From positions 6,025 through 70,024 of the forward strand of contig DEXK01000006.1 of NCBI GenBank assembly GCA_002364085.1: a stretch of 64,000 nucleotides of DNA, written 5' to 3'. The notes below the pieces were generated by a model, which was given only the letters and a program-made list of their open reading frames with translations, did not search any database and was not told where the DNA came from. This stretch comes from Balneolaceae bacterium UBA3186. GTDB lineage: Bacteria; Bacteroidota; Rhodothermia; Balneolales; Balneolaceae. Positions 24,851 through 34,252 of this stretch are shown in pieces; within the stretch, counting starts at the first letter, position 1, and each line of letters begins with the position of its first letter. Position numbers and translations under genes: made by a program.

Positions 24851-26292
24851 CCTACCCTATTCATTAGTTTTGTATAAACATCAATGTATTCTTTAGCAGA
24901 TCTGTTCCATGAAAAATCTAGTTTCATGACTTTTGATCTTACTTGGTTAAATAAGCTTTGATTTTCGAATAAATCAATAGCTCTATTAATTGCATATTCA
25001 GCTTTTTCCAAATTAAACTCATTAAAGCAAATTCCATATCCATCTTTTTCAGAAATGTCTTTTACTGAATCTTTTAAGCCGCCTGTTGCTCTTACAATTG
25101 GAATGGTACCATAACGCATTGCAAACATTTGGTTCAAACCACATGGCTCAACTCTTGAAGGCATTAATATAAAGTCTGATCCTGCATAGATCTGATGTGC
25201 TAATTTTTCATTGTATTCCAGAGTGGCATCAAAAAATCCAACATGATCGCTTGACATTTTTTCAAAAATAGCGTGCAACTGAGGATCCCCTGTTCCTAAT
25301 AGAACAAAATTAACTTCCCTCTTTTTTTCCATAAAACGAGCGATCAGATCCGGAAGCAGATCTGCTCCTTTTTCCCTAACCAACCTTCCTATAAAGGCTA
25401 CTGTTGGCAGATCAGGATTAATATCAAACTCTTCACATAAAACTTTCTTGTTTTCTGCTTTTCCTGATTTTCTGTTTCTGAACGAAAAATTCTGAGCTAT
25501 CAATTCATCTTTAGCAGGATCCCAAACCTCAGTATCAATACCATTAATTATTCCAGTTGATTTAGCTGACTCATTTTCGAATAAAGATTCCAAGCCATTG
25601 CTCTCCTCTTTCAATTCTTCCATATAGTTCTTGGAAACAGTTGTAATTTGCCATGCCGTTTTCAGACCTGCAGCTAATGAATTCATAGCTCCATCCCATT
25701 CCAATAATCCTACATTATCAAAACTGAAAGCAGGTAGTAGTTTATAACTTTCTTTATCGAACCGTCCTTGATATTCAGCATTATGAACCGTGATGATCGT
25801 TGGAATCTGATTTAGTTCTCTGTACCGGTTGCATTGAGAGGTCATAAACGGAATTAATCCGGTATGATGGTCATGACAATGAATGATATCGGGTTTTTCA
25901 GATCTGTTTAAGATCCATTCAAGAGCAGCTGTTTGAAAACTTACAAATCGTTCTTTTTCGTCCCAATATGGTTGGCTACTCCAAGGATCAATATAGATTC
26001 CCGGCCTATCAAATCTTCCCGGAATGTTGATCATATAGATCGGAAAGCCTAATTCATTTTCTGTGAGTAGTTCAATAGAAAAATCGGTTTTTTCACCGGA
26101 GAAGTTAATAGTACCTGAATAAACCGTCTCAAACTCCTTCTCAGATGTCCAGAGATTCCCGTACTTAGGCATGATCACTTCAGCATTCTGCTTTTCCAAA
26201 TTTAAATATTTCGGAAGCGACCCCACAACATCTGCCAATCCTCCTACTTTTGCGATAGGATAACATTCTGCACTAATATGAATAATGTTCAT
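24847..26292 (-). CDS. glgA: Glycogen synthase (ADP-glucose type, GT5)
   Basis: Extends alpha-1,4-glucan chains with ADP-glucose. 481 residues, normal GT5 length. The ADP-glucose loop is 'AKVGGLADVVGSLPKYL' with K15. The catalytic His region 'IIHCHDHHTGLIPF' and the C-terminal 'FIGRLVREKGADLLPDLI' and 'LMPSRVEPCGLNQMFAMRYGTIPIVRATGGLKDSV' (E-x7-E motif) are intact. It is the first gene of the glgA-glgC operon. Branching enzyme, phosphorylase and debranching genes are not in this window. The start is ATG 26292, and 129 bases separate it from the divergent ABC transporter genes. Confidence 0.96.
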   Translation of the reverse strand: MNIIHISAECYPIAKVGGLADVVGSLPKYLNLEKQNAEVIMPKYGNLWTSEKEFETVYSGTINFSGEKTDFSIELLTENELGFPIYMINIPGRFDRPGIYIDPWSSQPYWDEKERFVSFQTAALEWILNRSEKPDIIHCHDHHTGLIPFMTSQCNRYRELNQIPTIITVHNAEYQGRFDKESYKLLPAFSFDNVGLLEWDGAMNSLAAGLKTAWQITTVSKNYMEELKEESNGLESLFENESAKSTGIINGIDTEVWDPAKDELIAQNFSFRNRKSGKAENKKVLCEEFDINPDLPTVAFIGRLVREKGADLLPDLIARFMEKKREVNFVLLGTGDPQLHAIFEKMSSDHVGFFDATLEYNEKLAHQIYAGSDFILMPSRVEPCGLNQMFAMRYGTIPIVRATGGLKDSVKDISEKDGYGICFNEFNLEKAEYAINRAIDLFENQSLFNQVRSKVMKLDFSWNRSAKEYIDVYTKLMNRVG

Positions 26293-26421
26293 TTTATTGA
26301 AACTGAGTTGTAATAAATCCGTACTTGCTTACGACTAACAAAAAAAGAATCTTTGGGCGTAAGGTAAAAAACTATTCTCACAACAAGATTTACTTAAGGT
26401 AAAAATTTAAACTAAGGGATA

Positions 26422-27351
26422 ATGACGATAATTCAAGTTGAAAACATCAGAAAATCGTTTGCAAAAAATAAAGCGGTTGATGGTGTAAGTTTCGATGTAG
26501 AAAAGGGGCGCATTTTTGGATTACTTGGACCAAACGGAGCAGGAAAAACCACAACCATCCGGATGATAAATAACATACTAGGTCCTGATGAAGGTTCTAT
26601 TACTATCAATGGTCAAATAGCCAGTCCTCGAACTCAAAAGATGATAGGTTACATGCCTGAAGAGCGTGGACTATACAAAAAAATGAAAGTAGAAGAGCAA
26701 TTGCTTTATCTAACTCAGCTTAAAGGCATGAAGCCAAAAGCCGCCAAAGAAGCCATTCATTATTGGCTGGACCGCTTTGATGCTTCCGACTGGACTAAGA
26801 AAGAAGTGGGTGAATTGTCTAAAGGGATGTCACAAAAAATTCAGTTCATTGCTACGATCGCTCATGATCCTGATATCTATATTTTTGATGAACCATTTAG
26901 CGGATTGGATCCGATTAACAGCGACATGCTTAAAGATATTATCATAGAACTGAAGAATAACGGTAAAACTATTTTGTTCTCAACACACAGAATGGAACAA
27001 GTGGAGCAAATGTGTGACGATATCTGTCTGTTCAATAAAGGAAAAGCTGTTCTTCAAGGAAAACTTCGGGAAGTAAAAGCGTCGTTCGGTAAAAATACAA
27101 TCAATCTTGAATTTGATGGCGATGGCTCTTTCTTAGATAAATTGGAAGGAGTACGTTTGAACAATCGCTCTACAAATTATGCTGAAATAAGAGTACTTAA
27201 TGGACAAAACATGCAAGATATTTTGAAACTGGCTATGGAGCATGCTGAAATTCATAAATTTGAGCGTATAGAGCCCTCCCTTAATGAAATATTCATCTCA
27301 ACAGTTGGTGAAGATAACTTAAAAGCTCAGCAACTAGAGGAGGCGCAATAA
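26422..27351 (+). CDS. ABC transporter ATP-binding protein (NatA-like, with DUF4162 end)
   Basis: 309 residues. Walker A 'GLLGPNGAGKTTTIR', signature 'LSKGMSQKIQF', Walker B 'IYIFDEPFSGLDP' and the switch His in 'FSTHRMEQVE' are all present. The last roughly 80 residues form the DUF4162-type C-terminal domain common in NatA/CcmA-like exporters. Stop and start of the permease gene overlap by one base (TAATG at 27349-27353), so the two are co-translated. The pair resembles sodium-exporting NatAB, but the substrate is not shown by the sequence. Confidence 0.93.
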   Translation: MTIIQVENIRKSFAKNKAVDGVSFDVEKGRIFGLLGPNGAGKTTTIRMINNILGPDEGSITINGQIASPRTQKMIGYMPEERGLYKKMKVEEQLLYLTQLKGMKPKAAKEAIHYWLDRFDASDWTKKEVGELSKGMSQKIQFIATIAHDPDIYIFDEPFSGLDPINSDMLKDIIIELKNNGKTILFSTHRMEQVEQMCDDICLFNKGKAVLQGKLREVKASFGKNTINLEFDGDGSFLDKLEGVRLNNRSTNYAEIRVLNGQNMQDILKLAMEHAEIHKFERIEPSLNEIFISTVGEDNLKAQQLEEAQ

Positions 27352-28661
27352 TGGATTTTTCAAAAATACTACTAGTGTTGAAACGCGAGTATCTAACACG
27401 AGCAAAGTCTAAATCTTTTATTCTTTCTACTATCCTAACTCCACTGGTGCTTATAGGTTTTGGAGCATTCATGATTTGGATAATGACCAGTGAATCTGAA
27501 ACTGAAAAAAGTGTTGGTGTTTATGACAATACCGGGGTCTTGGTGGAAAATCTGATTGCTTTAGATAGCGTTCGATATTCGAATGTTTCTGATCTACCTC
27601 TGGATACAGTTAAGGCAATGGTTCTCAGAGAAGATTTAGATGCATATCTCCTACTAGAAGAGCAACATATTGAAACCAATGATAATGCAGAATTGATCTA
27701 CAGCGGAAGCGGTGGTTTGGCCTTCTCAAGTAGTGTACGAAGCGACATAAGAGAAGTGATTCAGGAAGAGCGACTTTCCCGAGCTAATGTTTCGGAGGAG
27801 GTTAAAGAACTCTTTGCGAGAAGACCGGGATTGGATTCCAGAAAATTAACCGCTGAAGGTGAAGCGGAAGATGATAAAGCCGGGTTTATGTCCGGAGTTG
27901 GATTTGTACTCGGTTTGTTGATCTTTATCGGGCTATTTGGATATGGCGCCGTTCTAATGCGCAGTGTGATTGAAGAAAAAACGAATAGGATTGTTGAAGT
28001 AATTACTTCCTCACTTAAACCAATTGAGCTATTGATTGGTAAAGTTGCAGGAGTTTGTTTACTTGGATTCACACAATTTACAGTTTGGGCTATAATGTAT
28101 ATTGGAATATCTATGGCGGCAGTTCCTGTGGCAGGACTTCTGATGCAAGACCAAATTTCACAAATGGCCGATACTCAGGAAATAGAACAAGCTGCTGCTG
28201 AAGCAGGTTTTGATCCGGCTTCACTGGAAGTTCTTTCTATTGATCCAATGATCTTTGTGTACTTCTTCCTGTTCTTTGTTCTTGGCTTTTTCATGTATGC
28301 AGCTTTGTTTGCTGCGGTAGGTTCTGCTGTGGATTCTGAACAAGACACTCAGCAATTTATGCCGATTTTGATGGTGCCATTGATGGGAGCTTATATATTG
28401 AATACAAGAATCATGGTTGATCCTGATTCAACATTGGCAGTAGTGGCCTCGATATTCCCTCTCACTTCTCCAATTAATATGATTACCAGAATAGCTACCA
28501 CTGATGTCCCCTTTTGGGAGATAGGTTTAAGCTTACTTACTTTATTCCTCAGTTTCTTTGGGGTGATGTGGGTTAGTGCAAAGATCTATAGAGTAGGTAT
28601 TTTAATGTATGGTAAAAAAGCCTCTTTCGGTGATTTTGCAAAGTGGATCAGACAATCCTAA
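27351..28661 (+). CDS. ABC transporter permease (NatB-like, ABC-2 type)
   Basis: 436 residues. One membrane segment near residues 22-45, a large extracytoplasmic domain to about 180, then about five more membrane segments. The motif 'MRSVIEEKTNRIVEVITSSLKPIELLIGKV' is typical of ABC-2/NatB permeases. It overlaps the ATPase gene and is closed by a strong terminator at 28681, giving a two-gene unit. An acidic insert at about 265-300 ('TQEIEQAAAEAGFDP') lies between membrane segments. Export of sodium, drugs or membrane proteins is possible. Confidence 0.9.
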   Translation: MDFSKILLVLKREYLTRAKSKSFILSTILTPLVLIGFGAFMIWIMTSESETEKSVGVYDNTGVLVENLIALDSVRYSNVSDLPLDTVKAMVLREDLDAYLLLEEQHIETNDNAELIYSGSGGLAFSSSVRSDIREVIQEERLSRANVSEEVKELFARRPGLDSRKLTAEGEAEDDKAGFMSGVGFVLGLLIFIGLFGYGAVLMRSVIEEKTNRIVEVITSSLKPIELLIGKVAGVCLLGFTQFTVWAIMYIGISMAAVPVAGLLMQDQISQMADTQEIEQAAAEAGFDPASLEVLSIDPMIFVYFFLFFVLGFFMYAALFAAVGSAVDSEQDTQQFMPILMVPLMGAYILNTRIMVDPDSTLAVVASIFPLTSPINMITRIATTDVPFWEIGLSLLTLFLSFFGVMWVSAKIYRVGILMYGKKASFGDFAKWIRQS

Positions 28662-28680
28662 ACCACTTTTAGTTTAATTA

Positions 28681-28714
28681 AAAGCCTCGATGTGAAAATA
28701 TCGGGGCTTTTTTT
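28681..28714 (+). terminator. Rho-independent terminator of the ABC exporter operon
   Basis: AAAGCCTCGA (28681-28690) pairs with TCGGGGCTTT (28701-28710), one G-T pair, followed by a run of seven T. Confidence 0.88.
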
Positions 28715-28782
28715 GTATTTAGGAGAGCTCAAATTAAAAAGAGTCTGTTATATTGATTTAGAAAAAATTACCATTTTAAGCT

Positions 28783-29274
28783 ATGATCAGAATTGCGACA
28801 AAACAGGACCTGGAGCATATAGATACCATCTATTCTCAAGCAATTACCGATGGTTTTCATACTGCACATACTGAACCTTTTAGTAGTCAAGAGAGATTGG
28901 AATGGTTTCAAAAGTATTCCGAAGATGATTATCCACTGTTCGTGTATGAGAAAAACAACAAAGTAATCGGCTGGGTCTCTGTATCTCCTTATCGAAAAGG
29001 ACGATCAGCTTTAAATGAAACCGTTGAAATAAGCTTCTATGTGGATTTCAATTTTCATGGAAAAGGTATAGGAACCGAATTAGTGCAGCATTGCTTGGAT
29101 CAAGCTGAGAAAATTAAAAAAAGAGTTTTTCTGGCTATCATCATTGAAGGAAATGATGGTAGCATAAAACTTCTAAAAAAGCTCGGCTTCGAACAATGGG
29201 GATTTCTACCCGATGTGATACATTTTAGAAACCAACTTCGAGGACAAGTTTATATGGGAAAGGTTATTCAATAA
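28783..29274 (+). CDS. GNAT-family N-acetyltransferase (phosphinothricin acetyltransferase-like)
   Basis: 163 residues, single GNAT domain. 'MIRIATKQDLEHIDTIYSQA' opens it, 'VIGWVSVSPYRKGRSALNETVEISFYVDFNFHGKGIGTELV' contains the acetyl-CoA pyrophosphate loop (GKGIGT), and 'EGNDGSIKLLKKLGFEQWGFLPDV' is the C-terminal motif. The layout and the 'RSALNETVEISFYV' strand match the Pat/YncA subfamily, which acetylates methionine sulfone/sulfoximine-type compounds. The actual substrate is unknown. It starts 121 bases after the ABC operon and appears to stand alone. Confidence 0.87.
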   Translation: MIRIATKQDLEHIDTIYSQAITDGFHTAHTEPFSSQERLEWFQKYSEDDYPLFVYEKNNKVIGWVSVSPYRKGRSALNETVEISFYVDFNFHGKGIGTELVQHCLDQAEKIKKRVFLAIIIEGNDGSIKLLKKLGFEQWGFLPDVIHFRNQLRGQVYMGKVIQ

Positions 29275-29370
29275 GGTCAGATATTGGACAGTACATAATA
29301 TAACTTTCAGTTTTTCGTTCGCTAAATACTTTTGATTATACTAGACATACTCACTATAGAGTAAATTCCT

Positions 29371-30354
29371 ATGACTAAAAATAATTCGCTGATACTTCTT
29401 CTGTTTGCAACTGCTCTTCTTTCATGTGAGTTTTTAGGATTAACCGATTCTTCAATACCTACCCAAGGTGAATATCTTTACTATGTATCCCAAGGAGAAA
29501 AAAATCCGGGGGATCAGATATTCAGATACTCCCTTGAACATGAAAATCACCAAGAGCTGACATCGTTTAATGGAGCGTATAATCTTATTTTTGATATCAA
29601 TCCTGACGGTAACAATTTAGTGATACAAACTTCCGGTTATGGCGCCTCAGAAGGCAAGCTCTATTTATTTAATATAGCTGAAGGTAAAACAAAGAAATTG
29701 GAGGCGAAAGCAACATTAAATCCTTTCAACTTAACGGATACCACTTTTGTACATGCTGAAGGAAGGTTTCCTATATGGAGCCCAAATGGCAGATATATAG
29801 CATATAACCATGTTTCATTACCTGTTTTGGGAATTTATGACAATTACATCTACGATGTAAAAAAGAAAACTATTTCTGCTGTTGAATTCAATCAGGATGA
29901 CGAGTTTGGAGTTTATTGGGCTTCAGATAGTGAGAGAATTTTCTTTAGAAGAGTTAAAACAAATGCTACAGGTCTTTACGTTTCAGGCTTAAAAGGTGAA
30001 AATCAAGCCAAAGTTTTTGATAAGTATATGCTAATTAATACAGGCTATTCCGAAGAATTGGTTTTTGGTAATACTGAAAGTGAAATACATTTGATAAATA
30101 AAAATACTATTGAAGTAGAAAGAAAATATGTTTTAAATATACCAGACTTAGATAGTTTTAATATTATCGAGTTTATTGACAAAAAAAACAGACTTTTATT
30201 AGATGTAAACAGGTTTATTGATGACAAACGAATTCATGGAATTTATTTGTACAATTTGAATACAGGAAAACATGAGCTAGTTCTTGAAGCATCCGATAAA
30301 ATTAAGCTCGGATCTTATTCTAAATATTATAATCCTTATTTAACGAGTAATTAA
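29371..30354 (+). CDS. Propeller lipoprotein with TolB/PD40-like repeats
   Basis: 327 residues with a lipoprotein signal ending at C19 ('ATALLSCE'). The body has repeated beta-propeller blades of the TolB/PD40 kind: 'YNLIFDINPDGNNLVIQTSG', 'RFPIWSPNGRYIAYNHV', 'FGVYWASDSERIFFRRV', with the '-SPDG-' turn of that family. No enzymatic motif is seen. Likely a scaffold or binding protein at the envelope. The window shows no tol-pal genes near it. It converges with the M1-like gene, with only 12 bases between the stops. Confidence 0.72.
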   Translation: MTKNNSLILLLFATALLSCEFLGLTDSSIPTQGEYLYYVSQGEKNPGDQIFRYSLEHENHQELTSFNGAYNLIFDINPDGNNLVIQTSGYGASEGKLYLFNIAEGKTKKLEAKATLNPFNLTDTTFVHAEGRFPIWSPNGRYIAYNHVSLPVLGIYDNYIYDVKKKTISAVEFNQDDEFGVYWASDSERIFFRRVKTNATGLYVSGLKGENQAKVFDKYMLINTGYSEELVFGNTESEIHLINKNTIEVERKYVLNIPDLDSFNIIEFIDKKNRLLLDVNRFIDDKRIHGIYLYNLNTGKHELVLEASDKIKLGSYSKYYNPYLTSN

Positions 30355-30366
30355 TTTAACCTCAGT

Positions 30367-32646
30367 TCAATCACTCTCACCATTTAGCACTCTGAGATCA
30401 AATTCCGAAAGTAATACTGCTTCCGCAATATTTTCAGCATCCGTTTCAGACAAAAATTTCAAGCCTTCTAGTACTTTCGATCTTATTCTTGGATCGAAAT
30501 CACTTGAAAGCTCTACGATCTTACTTCCCCAATAATCGCCATCTTCAACATGTTCAAGTAATAAATCCAATGCTCCGATTCTCGTAGAGTACGGAAACTC
30601 AAACGAGATCAATTCTTCAGCAATTTGCTGTGATTGAGTTGTTGTATCTGTAGAAATAATCTCCTTAAGCAAAGACAATGAACGGGCACCTGTTGTATCA
30701 ATTTGGATCAATCTTCTTGTTGCTGATATCTTTCTCGGAAGATCCGCAACTTCTAAAAAGCTTGTTTTCGCCACTTTAAATACTTCATCGGATGATGTAC
30801 GCTCCATTTTTTGTTGAATCACTCCGGGCACATTTTCATCTTCTTTATAGTTAGCTAGTGCTTTTAAAGCTGCTATCTGAATTTCTTCATGATCACTATT
30901 TACTTCCTGCATAAACTGGATCTCTGTTCCCGTAGCACCGGCTGTGAACGCACCTAAGGTGCTCAACAAGTTTGCTTTAGTTTGAACATCCGTTTCTGCA
31001 TTAAGCGCGTCTTTCAAAGCTAATTGCAAATCGGGATTATCTGTATGATAGCTTAATAAACTAGCTGCTAGTCTTCTGTCTTCAACATTGCTACTTCTCA
31101 ATTGTGCCAACAAAAACATAACCGGAAATCTTCCGAATCCTATTTCCGCAATATCTGTACTTCCCGAGCTAAACCTGACATTCTCAACCGTTGCAGGCAC
31201 ATCAATTTTTGCAGAATCTCTGCCCCCTGTGAAGGTAACTTCTGAAGTGGTGCTGTCATTAAAGGTAAAAACGGTCACGTTTAAACTTTGAAGATCTTCT
31301 CCACTTCCGGATACACTTGTAAAGTAAGCTATAATCGTTGAGTTGATCTCATCATATTCTAAATCTAATCCATAAACCAGCTTTTGGTTGTCAGGTGTTT
31401 CTGGTTCTTTATCAGCTTCAAAATCGATCAGGTGAAATGGAATACCCGTTTGTTCATACCAATGGTCTTTATAGAACGACCCTGAAACAACACCTGACTC
31501 TTTCCTGATCAATCCGGCAAGTGACTGCTCTATATTATTCTTGAGAAAAGGATCTTCAATTTCACAGCATCTGCTTAGTTCGTTCCATTTTGACAAGCTA
31601 AACAAACTATCACTATTCCCAATTTCTTTAGATTCGAAACCGGAAATATTAAAAGCCGACTTTCGGATGAGCTCAAAAACCTCATATTGATACGTCACAT
31701 TCTCGGTGCGCTGATATTGCCCAAACCACTGTGCTACTAATCCGCGTTGAAGTTGAGTTGTTAAAGCTCCTCTGTTTTTAGCCAGATAGATCACTCCGGC
31801 TGCATCAGCTTTCTCATCCCAAAAATTATCTTCCAGTATTACCACGTTTAAAGCTTCCCAGGGGTATTCAAACGACAGCTCGTTTTCCAGAACTCGTTTA
31901 CTTCGAATCGCTTCAGATAATATTTCCTGAATTTCATCACCGGTAACTACTCCTGTTTCACCAAAAACTCTCACTTTATTGATCCCGGATTGTGCTTCAG
32001 AAGATTCAAACTTCCCAACTGCAAAATTAAGACCTGTAGCCGGAATCGCAGTATCCACTTTCCAACTTACTGTTTTGGTTTCTGTTGATGTTACTTGATC
32101 AGAAACCAAATTTCCGTTAAAAACCACATCCAGATTTGCAGGAATGGTAATATCAGCATCCACAGAAAATGCTACTCTCGGATGATCATACACCGGCAAC
32201 CAATGCCTTTGTGATTTAGGATTCAAACTTGACCACATCGTCCCGAAACGATCTTTATGTGTTCCGTAGATCGATCTTCCTTGCCAGGTAATTGCCAATT
32301 CCGATTCATTTGTCATGCTTAAGGTATCAGCCAGATCGATGATCAGAGAATCACCTGAGACTAAAAATTCCTTCTCATTACCATCAAAAGTAACAGCGTC
32401 TATTTCCAGAGCAGCGGCATGCAATATCACTTCTGTTTGTGCCGGAATTTTAGCACTGATGCTGTAAGTTGCTACTCCTTTTACCGTTTCGTTCACCGGA
32501 TCAATGGTCATATCCAGATCCAGATGATTTAAATCATAAGTCAGTTTCGGATTTTGCTCATAATCCCAATCTTTTACTGAACAATCTTGCGTCGCGGTGA
32601 AGACGAGAATAACTATGCTAAATATGCTTGATAAACTTTTTTTCAT
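30367..32646 (-). CDS. M1-peptidase homologue without zinc site, with HEAT-like C-terminus
   Basis: 759 residues from ATG 32646. TTG 32664 would add six. A hydrophobic signal lies at residues 8-19. The N-terminal beta domain ('PKLTYDLNHLDLDMTIDPVNETVKGVATYSI') and the segment 'RHWLPVYDHPRVAFSVDADITIP' follow the M1 aminopeptidase plan closely. But the zinc motif HExxHxWFG is replaced by 'RGLVAQWFGQYQ' (301-312): both His and the Glu are gone while QWFG remains. The GAMEN-like exopeptidase motif is also absent ('ADAAGVIYLAKN'). So it should not be an active aminopeptidase. From about 510 to the end, helices of about 30 residues ('AASLLSYHTDNPDLQLALKDAL') look like HEAT repeats. A binding or scaffold role is inferred. 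Confidence 0.8.
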   Translation of the reverse strand: MKKSLSSIFSIVILVFTATQDCSVKDWDYEQNPKLTYDLNHLDLDMTIDPVNETVKGVATYSISAKIPAQTEVILHAAALEIDAVTFDGNEKEFLVSGDSLIIDLADTLSMTNESELAITWQGRSIYGTHKDRFGTMWSSLNPKSQRHWLPVYDHPRVAFSVDADITIPANLDVVFNGNLVSDQVTSTETKTVSWKVDTAIPATGLNFAVGKFESSEAQSGINKVRVFGETGVVTGDEIQEILSEAIRSKRVLENELSFEYPWEALNVVILEDNFWDEKADAAGVIYLAKNRGALTTQLQRGLVAQWFGQYQRTENVTYQYEVFELIRKSAFNISGFESKEIGNSDSLFSLSKWNELSRCCEIEDPFLKNNIEQSLAGLIRKESGVVSGSFYKDHWYEQTGIPFHLIDFEADKEPETPDNQKLVYGLDLEYDEINSTIIAYFTSVSGSGEDLQSLNVTVFTFNDSTTSEVTFTGGRDSAKIDVPATVENVRFSSGSTDIAEIGFGRFPVMFLLAQLRSSNVEDRRLAASLLSYHTDNPDLQLALKDALNAETDVQTKANLLSTLGAFTAGATGTEIQFMQEVNSDHEEIQIAALKALANYKEDENVPGVIQQKMERTSSDEVFKVAKTSFLEVADLPRKISATRRLIQIDTTGARSLSLLKEIISTDTTTQSQQIAEELISFEFPYSTRIGALDLLLEHVEDGDYWGSKIVELSSDFDPRIRSKVLEGLKFLSETDAENIAEAVLLSEFDLRVLNGESD

Positions 32647-32698
32647 TTTCTGACTTAAACTCAATTCAATAAATAATTCTTCGTATTAAAAACTATAT

Positions 32699-32748
32699 CT
32701 CACCTGAACAACGAGTCTTCCTCTCCCGGGAGAGGAAACAAAGGTGAG
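32699..32748. repeat. Nested palindrome (REP-like) between M1-like and hisN-like genes
   Basis: TTCCTCTCCC|GGGAGAGGAA (32718-32737) is a perfect 20-base palindrome. CTCACCT (32699-32705) and AGGTGAG (32742-32748) form an outer stem. The GC-rich core stands out from its AT-rich surroundings. It resembles the 'CCTCTCCC...GGGAGAGG' intergenic repeats known from many bacteria. Confidence 0.65.
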
Positions 32749-32756
32749 GGTCATTA

Positions 32757-33527
32757 CTAACTACATCCTTCAAAAATTTCTTTTACTAACGGATATAAAT
32801 GCTTGTTGGTAGAAAATCCGTTTCCGGTATGAATGGTTTCCTTGCCATCAAAATCACTGAACACTCCACCGGCTTCTTTCATAACCGGAAGTAAGGCCGC
32901 TGCATCCCAGATACTTAAAATTGGGTCGATCATAATTTCTGCTCGTCCTGTTGCCACCATCATGTGTCCGTAAGCATCGCCCCAAGTACGATGTATCTTG
33001 GTTTTATCTAAAAGTTCCTGAAATTGTGCCTGCATTCCCATTCTGTTAAAACGATTGATCTCAGTCACTAACACTGTAGATTCTTCCAGAGATCGTGTTT
33101 CTCTCATTTTGCAAGGTTCACCATTAATAATCACGCCTTCACCTATTCCTGCAGCACAAAGTTCATTTAATGCCGGGCAATTGATCACTCCTACAACCGG
33201 TTCGTTGTCGATCATCACACCAACAAGCGTCGTATAAAATGGAATTCCGTGAATGAATGATTTGGTTCCGTCGATTGGATCTAAGACCCATTGGATATTA
33301 CTTTCTTCATTTGTTTTACCAAATTCTTCACCTATGATTCCGTGATCGGGAAATCTTTTTTGGATCTCGGCTCTCATCAGTTGTTCCGTTTCTCGGTCAG
33401 CAATGGTAACCGGAGAATCATCTTCTTTACTAATTACATCAAAGTCCTTCTTAAAATATTTGAGTGTATGTTCACCACCAAGAGTTGCTATTTCTATTGC
33501 CGCTTCTCTTAAAAAATTTATATCCAT
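32757..33527 (-). CDS. hisN: Inositol-monophosphatase-family phosphatase, probably histidinol-phosphatase (HisN)
   Basis: 256 residues. The lithium-sensitive phosphatase motifs are complete: 'GIIGEEFG' (E67), 'WVLDPIDGTKSFIHG' (D83, D86) and 'IWDAAALLPVMKEAGG' (D208), which together bind the catalytic magnesium ions. The 'RTWGDAYGHMMVATGRAEIMIDP' block matches the HisN type of histidinol-phosphatase more than SuhB or CysQ. Histidine genes hisE and hisF occur singly elsewhere in the window, which supports but does not prove the histidine role. Inositol-1-phosphatase activity remains an alternative. ATG 33527 is the only sensible start. The gene is preceded by a divergent YceI gene. Confidence 0.82.
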   Translation of the reverse strand: MDINFLREAAIEIATLGGEHTLKYFKKDFDVISKEDDSPVTIADRETEQLMRAEIQKRFPDHGIIGEEFGKTNEESNIQWVLDPIDGTKSFIHGIPFYTTLVGVMIDNEPVVGVINCPALNELCAAGIGEGVIINGEPCKMRETRSLEESTVLVTEINRFNRMGMQAQFQELLDKTKIHRTWGDAYGHMMVATGRAEIMIDPILSIWDAAALLPVMKEAGGVFSDFDGKETIHTGNGFSTNKHLYPLVKEIFEGCS

Positions 33528-33607
33528 TTAAGTTGATGTTCAGTTTGAGGAGTTAGTATTTTGGCCCTGTGATGCAAAGAATAAAATATAACCAATATGA
33601 TCGTTTA

Positions 33608-34204
33608 ATGAAGGCAATCTTATTGCAATATATTTTAGTCACATTATTAGCAATTTCATCACATTTCCCACTTTTAGCACAAAGCCCTACAGTATTAAAT
33701 ACTGTAATTCTTGACAGCTCTTCACTCCAAATCTCAGGCTCTTCAAACATCAATGAGTTTGAGTGTATTTACAGAGGTGTTTTCAATCCGTCTACTTTCA
33801 GACATACATTGCTTTTTCAAGATAATAGATATGTTATTGAAGGAGATACCTTAAAGCTGGTTATTGAAGATTTTGATTGTGGGAGGCGGGGCATTAACAG
33901 GGATTTCAGAAATACACTTAAGAATTCTGACTTTCCAACCATTGATATCACACCAATTGGATTTACAAACACTGGTTCTCTTTTAAGCGAGATCAAGATT
34001 TCTATTTCTTTAGCAGGAGTTACCAAAAACTATACATTAAATTTCGAATCAGATTCACCTTCAGAAGGTGTATTTAGAATAAATGGACGTCAAAAATTAA
34101 CAATAAGAGACTTCAACATAGAACCTCCTAAAGCATTGTTTGGCTTAATAAAAGTAGAAAATGAACTCGTTATTTCTTTTGACATATTTCTCCGGCATTT
34201 ATAA
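33608..34204 (+). CDS. YceI-like domain protein (copy A)
   Basis: 198 residues from ATG 33608, which begins a signal peptide ('MKAILLQYILVTLLAISSHF'). A frame from 33569 adds 13 residues without purpose. The mature part follows the YceI lipocalin-like fold: 'LDSSSLQISGSSNINEFECIYRG', 'EIKISISLAGVTKNYTLNF', ending 'DFNIEPPKALFGLIKVENELVISFDIFL'. The family binds long isoprenoid or fatty chains in the periplasm. The ending is clearly paralogous to that of the copy at 35512 ('DIKPPKAMLGTLKTGDEVEIVFDVIF'). Confidence 0.8.
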   Translation: MKAILLQYILVTLLAISSHFPLLAQSPTVLNTVILDSSSLQISGSSNINEFECIYRGVFNPSTFRHTLLFQDNRYVIEGDTLKLVIEDFDCGRRGINRDFRNTLKNSDFPTIDITPIGFTNTGSLLSEIKISISLAGVTKNYTLNFESDSPSEGVFRINGRQKLTIRDFNIEPPKALFGLIKVENELVISFDIFLRHL

Positions 34205-34235
34205 AAAAAGCGAGCTCAGTCAGAACTCGCTTTTT
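34205..34235. terminator. Bidirectional terminator between YceI copy A and the outer-membrane barrel gene
   Basis: AAAAAGCGAG (34205-34214) pairs perfectly with CTCGCTTTTT (34226-34235) around 11 bases. It has T-runs on both strands and sits between two convergent genes. Confidence 0.88.
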
Positions 34236-34252
34236 ATCTCTATCAGGATATG

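Noticed and set aside
28692..28874. 60-residue open frame upstream of the acetyltransferase
   Set aside because: It begins inside the ABC operon terminator and overlaps the real GNAT gene in another frame.
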